10,915 nucleotides of DNA. Source: Methanocellales archaeon. Its GTDB lineage: Archaea > Halobacteriota > UBA148 > JAUWXC01. The notes under the pieces were generated by a model. That model saw only the letters and a program-made list of their open reading frames with translations, had not been told where the DNA came from and did no database searches. Shown piece after piece: positions 6,694-10,915 of this stretch. The translations under genes were made by a program, and so were the position numbers. The stretch covers positions 1 through 10,915 of the forward strand of contig JAUWXC010000010.1 in the NCBI GenBank assembly GCA_030616565.1. Direction: 5' to 3'. Position 1 is the stretch's first letter. Each line of letters starts with the position of its first letter.

Positions 6694-7859
6694 TTTTGCA
6701 CCTCTTTCAGTTCGGTCTCGAAAAAGGGCGGCTTTTTCATATCGATCCCTGGAACATAATCCAGTTTTTTCTGTACTCTCTCTGTAAAGCGCATATGAAT
6801 CATGGTCAGGGGAATGCCTGCAGGGCACACATCTTCGCACCTACCGCACCCGATACAGGAATCCATCAGGTGGAGCAATCTTATCATGTTGAACATGCGT
6901 ATTCGGTGCACCTCGCTCTGAAATTCCGTCATCGTGCACTTTGCATCATCTCCACATGGACAGACGGGGCAGACCTTTTTGCATGCACCGCACCCGGTGC
7001 AACCGGCAAAGGCATTGATATAGTACTCCAATCTCTCCGAATCAGACAGTTTGTTTATGGGCTCAAACAACTTTTCATGCCACTCATGAGCGAGCTTCTT
7101 CATGGCCTGGTCTATTTTCTCTCTGATCTCTATGCTCTTATCAGAGGCGGGTTCACACTCCACGTAGCCGGCATCAACGGCGTTTTTGAATATCTCCCTC
7201 CCCTTCTCGGTCAACACCTCCACAAATGTAGCCTTCCTGCCACGTGGAACGCCCCAGTTTCCGCAAGCCAAATCCGTCATTTTTGGAACGTTTATATCGC
7301 AGTATTTGCAGGCATCCCTTCTGCCATATCCCTGCCTCTCCAGCTCATCTATCTTGATGCTTTTTTCACCCTCGCTGGTTTTTAGAATCAATTTGCCTTT
7401 CGAGATTTCCTCGCTCAAAACGGCGTTGGGATCTAGGTTATAGACCTCTTTGACCATCTTACGTGCCTTCACAGGATGCATGGTGCCGGCACAGTTTAGA
7501 CCTATCATGTAGACATTATCCAGATTGACCTGGTTTCTTTTAGCCCGTTCTATGACTCCTCTGGCATCGCATGGCTTTGCAGGAAGGGCGATTCGCACAT
7601 CTGAATCGACGTATTTGGCCAGATTGATCGCCGTCATGTGAAGGGCACCAGCACAGTCGAGGACCTCCTTCGGATCGCTTGTTACCGTGGGTATCCCTTT
7701 GAAAACATCGTGTTTTTTCAGCACCAGCACGCGCTCGACAACCCCCTTATCAAGAGCGGCTGCCAATGCAGCGGAAACGAATCCACCCGAGCTGCCTTTT
7801 TCTCTTGTTTTCTCATCAGTAGCCCATGCCAGGTAGCATTTTCCAGTGCCTATGTTCAT
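6690..7859 (-). CDS. F420-binding FdhB/FrhB-family oxidoreductase with C-terminal 2[4Fe-4S] domain
   Basis: This is the flavin- and F420-binding subunit family shared by F420-reducing hydrogenase (FrhB), formate dehydrogenase (FdhB) and F420H2 dehydrogenase (FpoF). The N-terminal part shows [11 protein letters not shown] (20-30), [10 protein letters not shown] (92-101), [10 protein letters not shown] (120-129), and [12 protein letters not shown] (179-190) with LACGNWG (197-203). These are the usual FAD, Fe-S and F420 region motifs. A C-terminal extension from about residue 283 has ferredoxin motifs C287/C290/C293/C297 and C335/C338/C341/C345, with extra cysteines C300, C302 and C308. This layout and the 389-residue length resemble methanogen FdhB more than FrhB (about 280-290). 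No FdhA or hydrogenase subunit is adjacent. Its place between mvhD and hdrC suggests it passes F420H2 electrons via MvhD to HdrA, as proposed for F420-dependent Hdr complexes. The start overlaps the mvhD stop, with GGTGAT at 7863-7868. Confidence 0.9.
   Translation of the reverse strand: MNIGTGKCYLAWATDEKTREKGSSGGFVSAALAAALDKGVVERVLVLKKHDVFKGIPTVTSDPKEVLDCAGALHMTAINLAKYVDSDVRIALPAKPCDARGVIERAKRNQVNLDNVYMIGLNCAGTMHPVKARKMVKEVYNLDPNAVLSEEISKGKLILKTSEGEKSIKIDELERQGYGRRDACKYCDINVPKMTDLACGNWGVPRGRKATFVEVLTEKGREIFKNAVDAGYVECEPASDKSIEIREKIDQAMKKLAHEWHEKLFEPINKLSDSERLEYYINAFAGCTGCGACKKVCPVCPCGDDAKCTMTEFQSEVHRIRMFNMIRLLHLMDSCIGCGRCEDVCPAGIPLTMIHMRFTERVQKKLDYVPGIDMKKPPFFETELKEVQK
6699..6704 (-). promoter_or_regulatory. 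Shine-Dalgarno site that sets the hdrC start
   Basis: GAGGTG on the minus strand lies 5 nt before the ATG at 6693. It fixes the start of HdrC against a longer in-frame reading that would begin at 6840 inside the preceding gene. Confidence 0.55.
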
Positions 7860-8275
7860 TCTATCACCGGCTTCAATGGACTCGGTCCGAGTTTCTTAAC
7901 TTGTTCAACCACTTCTTTGACCACGTTGGCGAATTTTTCACCTTCTGTAGCCGAGATCCATTCCAATCTAAGCCTCTCCTTCTCCAATCCAAGTTCATTC
8001 ATCATCTCGCTCAAAATCTCGAACCTGTTCTGAGTTTTGTAATTTCCATTGATATAATGGCAGTCTCCGATGTGACAACCCGTGACCAGAACACCATCCG
8101 TACCTTCCATAAAGCTCATTAGTACGAATATGGGGTCTATACGACCAGAGCACATGACCTTGATGATCCGTATATTTGGGGGGTACTGCATTCTTGAAAC
8201 GCCGGCCATGTCAGCCCCAGCGTAGGAACACCAGTTACAGCAAAACACCACGATTTTTGGGACAAATTCCTTCAC
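7856..8275 (-). CDS. mvhD: F420-non-reducing hydrogenase / heterodisulfide reductase iron-sulfur subunit D
   Basis: MvhD is the small [2Fe-2S] protein that docks on HdrA and feeds electrons from a hydrogenase, formate dehydrogenase or F420 module to the bifurcating flavin. The 139-residue protein has the family signature [15 protein letters not shown] (11-25), then [20 protein letters not shown], and [15 protein letters not shown]. The cysteines are C12, C13, C16, C42, C67 and C72. I chose the GTG at 8275. It overlaps the hdrA stop (GTGA), has GGTGG 4 nt upstream, and gives about ten residues before FCC as in known MvhD. An ATG at 8293 is possible but lacks an SD. Its presence without MvhA/MvhG means another donor must be used; the adjacent F420 protein is the natural candidate. 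Confidence 0.93.
   Translation of the reverse strand: MKEFVPKIVVFCCNWCSYAGADMAGVSRMQYPPNIRIIKVMCSGRIDPIFVLMSFMEGTDGVLVTGCHIGDCHYINGNYKTQNRFEILSEMMNELGLEKERLRLEWISATEGEKFANVVKEVVEQVKKLGPSPLKPVIE
7863..7868 (-). promoter_or_regulatory. Shine-Dalgarno site of the fdhB-like gene
   Basis: GGTGAT on the minus strand lies within the last codons of mvhD, with GGTG 5 nt before the ATG at 7859. It is the clearest example of the operon's start pattern and a reference for judging the mer and mvhD starts. Confidence 0.5.
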
Positions 8276-10915
8276 TCCACCACCAGCCTGCATACGTTCT
8301 TTATCTGGGATGCAATCTGCTTGTTCTGATAATGTCTCTGCTCCAGAGCGCCAGTCGGACAAGCGGCTACGCAGGTACCACATCCCTTGCACACGGCTGT
8401 TATTACCTCTGTGACTCCATCCACCATTCTGATGGCCCCATACGGACACATGGTCATACAAATTCCGCAGTTCACACACGCTTCAGGGTTGATGACAGCA
8501 GTGATACCTTCGCTCTTGATCATACCCACTCCCATGGGAATCGATGCCCTAGACGCTGCACCGACGGCCTGGGTTATCGTGTCTACTACTCCCTTTGGCG
8601 AATGGGCACAGCCGCAGAGATATATGCCATCGGTTGCGAAGTCCAGCGGTCTCAGTTTGACGTGTGCTTCGTGGAAGAAATTGCCCGCCCCAATCGGGAC
8701 CTTGAGCATTTTCTGTAGCGCTCCTGCGCCTTTTGCCCCCTCTGTCGCCGTCGTCAGTACAACGAGGTCCGGCTCGATTTCGAGATCCGTTCTGAGCAGA
8801 CCATCGTACACCTTGACAATCAATTTTCCGCCCTCTTCAAAAACAAGTGGTTTCTTATCCTTGGAGAACCTGATAAATTTAACACCGTTCGCCCTGACAT
8901 CATTGTAATATTCCTCTCCTTTCTTTCCAACAGTCCTGATATCCCTGTGGAGAATGAAGACGTTTGCATCTGGATACATCTCCTTGATATATTTTGCATT
9001 CTTGATCGATGTACCGCAGCCGAATCTGCAGCAGTAGGTCTTCCCTTCCTCCTCTCTGGCACCGACGCAATTGATTATCACGACATTTTTCAGCTCCTTT
9101 AATGTGCCTTCTTTTAACATGCGTTCGAGCTGGAGTTGAGTGACCACATTATCATATTCTCCGTAGCCGTAATAACCGGTGGCATCTATCTCCTGCGAAC
9201 CCGTCGCTACGATGATTGTTGAAATATTAAACACATCTTCCGAGTCCTTCTTGGAGATAGTCACCTCGAAGTTTCCGATGTATCCCTTTATGTCCTTGAT
9301 TTCGACCCCTGTGTAGATTTCAATGTTTTTATGCTCATATGCCGCCCTTATTTTTGGAGCGATGGCCTCCTCCGCCGGAGTCTCGGTCGGGAAAAGCTTG
9401 TATAGATTCCGCAGCATTCCTCCCAATTCCTGCTCGCGTTCGACCAGTTTTATCTTAAATCCCATATTTGCCAGCTCCAGGGCAGCTGTCATCCCGGCGA
9501 TTCCCCCGCCTATCACAAGGCACTCGGGTCCGACGGAAAGTTCGCCCTCCTCTTCGGCTTCAAGAAGACGTGCCCTTGCGACCCCCATCCTGAGCAGGTC
9601 CTTGGCTTTTTCCGTCGCCTCTTCTGGTTCGTTCATGTGCACCCACGAGCACTGGTCCCTGATATTCACAAACTCGAACAAATATGGGTTTAATCCAACT
9701 TCTCTACATGTGTCTCTGAATAATCCTTCATGCGTCCTGGGAGAACATGCAGCGACCACGACCCTGTTGAGATCATATTTTTCGATTGCTGCTTTGATTC
9801 TACCCCGGCAGTCATCAGAACACGTGAATATATCCTCGTTTACAAAGGTGACATTTGGGAGTGTTTTCGCATATTCCACGACAGCGGGGACACCAACAAT
9901 CCTTCCGATATTGACGCCGCACCTGCAGACGAAGACGCCAATTCTGGGCTCATCCGTGGGTTTAACTTCTTTTTCCTCTGGCAGTTCAACCTCTTCTATC
10001 TCCTCGCCCCTGGCCTCCACGATGGGCATTATGGCTTTTGCAGCAGCCCCGGATGCCTGGGTTACCGAGTCTGGAATGTCCTTTGGTCCCTGTGCGCACC
10101 CAGCAAGGTATATTCCTTCTGCATCAGTCTCTATTGGTGCCAGTGGCAAGTTTTTCTCTTGGAAAAAGCCATTTTCATCGAGTTTAACTCCCAGTATCTT
10201 TGCAAGTTCCTTGTTCGTATCGGTAGGCACGCCCGCACAAGCAAGGACCAGCATATTCGCTTCTAACCCCCCTACCTCCCCGGTATCAAGATTTTCGTAC
10301 CTGATTGTCAAATCGCCTGTTTCTGGATTTTCAGATACTTTACTCGGTCTGCCCCTGACGTATTTTACGCCGATTTGTTCTTCAGCCCTTCTGTAATATT
10401 CTTCAAATCCCTTCCCGTAGGCTCTCATGTCCATGTAGAATATGTGCGTTTCAATGTCAGGCGTATGCTCCTTTGTTATTATCGCCTCTTTTGTCGCGTA
10501 CATACAACAAACCCTTGAACAGTACGGGCGTTCTTTCGTCCTGGAGCCCACACATTGTATCCATGCAACCTTCTTGGGCTCCTTACCATCGGAGGGACGA
10601 ACGATATGCCCCCCCGTAGGTCCTGCTGCGTTCATGAGCCTTTCGTACTGCAGAGCTGTGACGACGTTTTGTAAACACCGTAACCATACGTGCCCTTATC
10701 TGGCACCAATTCGCTGTATCCGGTCGCCACTATAATAGTCCCTACATCGAGCTCGATTTCCTCTGGTTTCTGGTATAAATCGATTGCATCAGGTTCGCAG
10801 ATCACTTTACAGTTTCCGCAGGCAAAACAATGCTCTCTGTCTATGGTGTAAACTAAGGGGGACGCTTGTGGAAATGGAATATATATGTTCCCCCTCAGCT
10901 TGAGTCCCACTTCAA
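8272..10915 (-). CDS. hdrA: Heterodisulfide reductase subunit A, tandem double-module form; 5' end missing, one frameshift
   Basis: HdrA is the FAD-containing, electron-bifurcating core of soluble HdrABC. About 880 residues lie in the window and the start is beyond the right edge; the open GTG at 10910 is mid-domain (…[15 protein letters not shown]). Visible in order are: an inserted ferredoxin motif (C-x2-C-x2-C-x3-[13 protein letters not shown]); the end of HdrA module 1 (ATGYS, IQCVGSR with [15 protein letters not shown]); an acidic linker (about 9950-10010); and a second HdrA module. Module 2 starts with [11 protein letters not shown] and TCSDDC, then [16 protein letters not shown], and an FAD Rossmann motif [14 protein letters not shown] (about 9476-9525). 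It continues with ATGS, INCVGAR with YCCRFGC, and GIYLCGCA. The C-terminus carries two [4Fe-4S] motifs ([24 protein letters not shown]). The reading frame breaks at 10667-10670, and the two frames join perfectly by family sequence. The identity is certain; the break is either an assembly error or a real mutation. Confidence 0.93.
8280..8284 (-). promoter_or_regulatory. Shine-Dalgarno-like site supporting the GTG start of mvhD
   Basis: GGTGG at the end of hdrA lies 4 nt before GTG 8275, which overlaps the hdrA TGA. The alternative ATG at 8293 has no purine-rich SD match ahead of it. Confidence 0.45.
8533..9216 (-). repeat. HdrA internal duplication, copy 2 (module 2 thioredoxin-reductase-like part)
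   Basis: This is the counterpart of copy 1: [81 protein letters not shown]. It lacks the inserted ferredoxin ahead of ATG and is instead followed by the C-terminal 2[4Fe-4S] domain. The two copies have diverged well beyond nucleotide identity, so this is an old duplication or fusion and not an assembly repeat. Confidence 0.8.
10012..10736 (-). repeat. HdrA internal duplication, copy 1 (module 1 thioredoxin-reductase-like part)
   Basis: The protein-level repeat unit runs from IIVATGYS through [38 protein letters not shown] and [20 protein letters not shown] to AAAKAIMPI. It aligns motif by motif with copy 2 at 8533-9216. This copy is preceded by an inserted ferredoxin domain and contains the frameshift. 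Confidence 0.8.
10666..10673 (-). other. Frameshift in hdrA at a run of four A
   Basis: On the minus strand TAC-AAAA-CGTCGTC breaks the frame. Upstream of it the protein reads TYGYGVYK. Staying in frame then gives non-family residues and a TGA within about a dozen codons. Adding one A restores [20 protein letters not shown], which is classic HdrA and matches [17 protein letters not shown] in module 2 of the same protein. This is a one-base deletion in a homopolymer, most easily explained as a sequencing or consensus error, though a real mutation is possible. Confidence 0.88.

Larger units (their letters stand above)
1..10915 (-). other. Single polycistronic Hdr-Fwd-Mer-Mtd operon, both ends outside the window
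   Basis: Eleven consecutive genes run in the same direction. Four-nt stop/start overlaps join hdrA-mvhD, mvhD-fdhB, fdhB-hdrC, hdrC-hdrB and fwdD-fwdB. The remaining gaps are 11 nt (hdrB-fwdD), 1 nt (fwdB-fwdA), 2 nt (fwdA-fwdC), 23 nt or a 4-nt overlap depending on the mer start, and 2 nt (mer-mtd). There is no room for internal promoters or terminators between genes. Co-transcription and translational coupling are inferred from this spacing. The tight packing suggests roughly matched production of the Hdr module, the Fwd core and the two F420-dependent H4MPT enzymes. Confidence 0.88.

Noticed and set aside
6694-6840. N-terminal extension of hdrC into the fdhB-like gene
   Set aside because: GAGGTG 5 nt before ATG 6693 and the normal HdrC N-terminus there make the longer reading unnecessary.
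8276-8479. N-terminal extension of mvhD into the hdrA ferredoxin domain
   Set aside because: The residues are an out-of-frame reading of the conserved 2[4Fe-4S] domain of HdrA and do not match MvhD.
9323-10396. Long plus-strand open frame (about 357 codons) opposite hdrA
   Set aside because: It is antisense to a protein with dense, family-specific motifs (CxCG, GGGIAG, GIYLAGC). The translation is Ser/Pro/Ala-rich with no recognisable domain and no SD; it is a shadow of hdrA codon bias.
10660-10680. Programmed -1 ribosomal frameshifting in hdrA
   Set aside because: There is no X-XXY-YYZ slippery heptamer in the correct phase and no evident stimulatory structure; a homopolymer indel is simpler.
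8533-10736. Assembly-derived duplication as explanation for the two HdrA modules
   Set aside because: The two copies differ throughout at the residue level and have different flanking ferredoxin domains, so they are an old duplication, not a duplicated read stretch.
10632-10915. A separate small ferredoxin-like gene upstream of hdrA
   Set aside because: Its residues are the middle of HdrA module 1 and continue exactly into the next frame after a one-base correction; it is one gene with a frameshift.

Overview
The window is one dense archaeal operon, all on the minus strand, so it is read from position 10915 down to 1. It encodes enzymes of the tetrahydromethanopterin (H4MPT) C1 pathway together with a heterodisulfide-reductase-type electron-bifurcating module. 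In transcription order the genes are hdrA (start outside the window, one frameshift), mvhD, an fdhB/frhB-type F420 oxidoreductase, hdrC, hdrB, fwdD, fwdB, fwdA, fwdC, mer and the first 46 codons of mtd. Neighbours overlap by 4 nt (ATGA or GTGA) or are separated by 1-23 nt. No intergenic stretch could hold a promoter or terminator, so both ends of the transcript lie outside the window. I saw no tRNA, rRNA, mobile element or CRISPR array.

Organism: formylmethanofuran dehydrogenase, Mer and Mtd together with HdrABC and an FrhB/FdhB-family F420 protein point to an archaeon of the methanogen / anaerobic alkane oxidiser / Archaeoglobus type. Mer argues against typical ANME-1, which is known to lack it. 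I cannot name a genus. The shared Shine-Dalgarno pattern (GGTG about 5 nt before the start codon) fits archaeal 16S rRNA.

Layout: 8272-10915 is HdrA, a tandem double-HdrA protein with a C-terminal 2[4Fe-4S] ferredoxin. 6112-8275 carries its redox partners MvhD, the F420 module and HdrC, and HdrB follows at 5255-6115. 1129-5243 is the formylmethanofuran dehydrogenase core in the order D-B-A-C. 1-1105 holds two F420-dependent H4MPT enzymes, Mer and Mtd.

Working model (inference): F420H2 electrons enter, or leave, through the FdhB-like flavoprotein and MvhD to the HdrA flavin. There they split between heterodisulfide (HdrBC) and low-potential ferredoxin/Fwd for CO2 to formyl-methanofuran. Run backwards, this is electron confurcation during C1 oxidation. 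Mer and Mtd draw on the same F420 pool. No hydrogenase large subunit, FdhA, FwdF or FwdG is present here. The direction (methanogenic or oxidative) cannot be read from the sequence.
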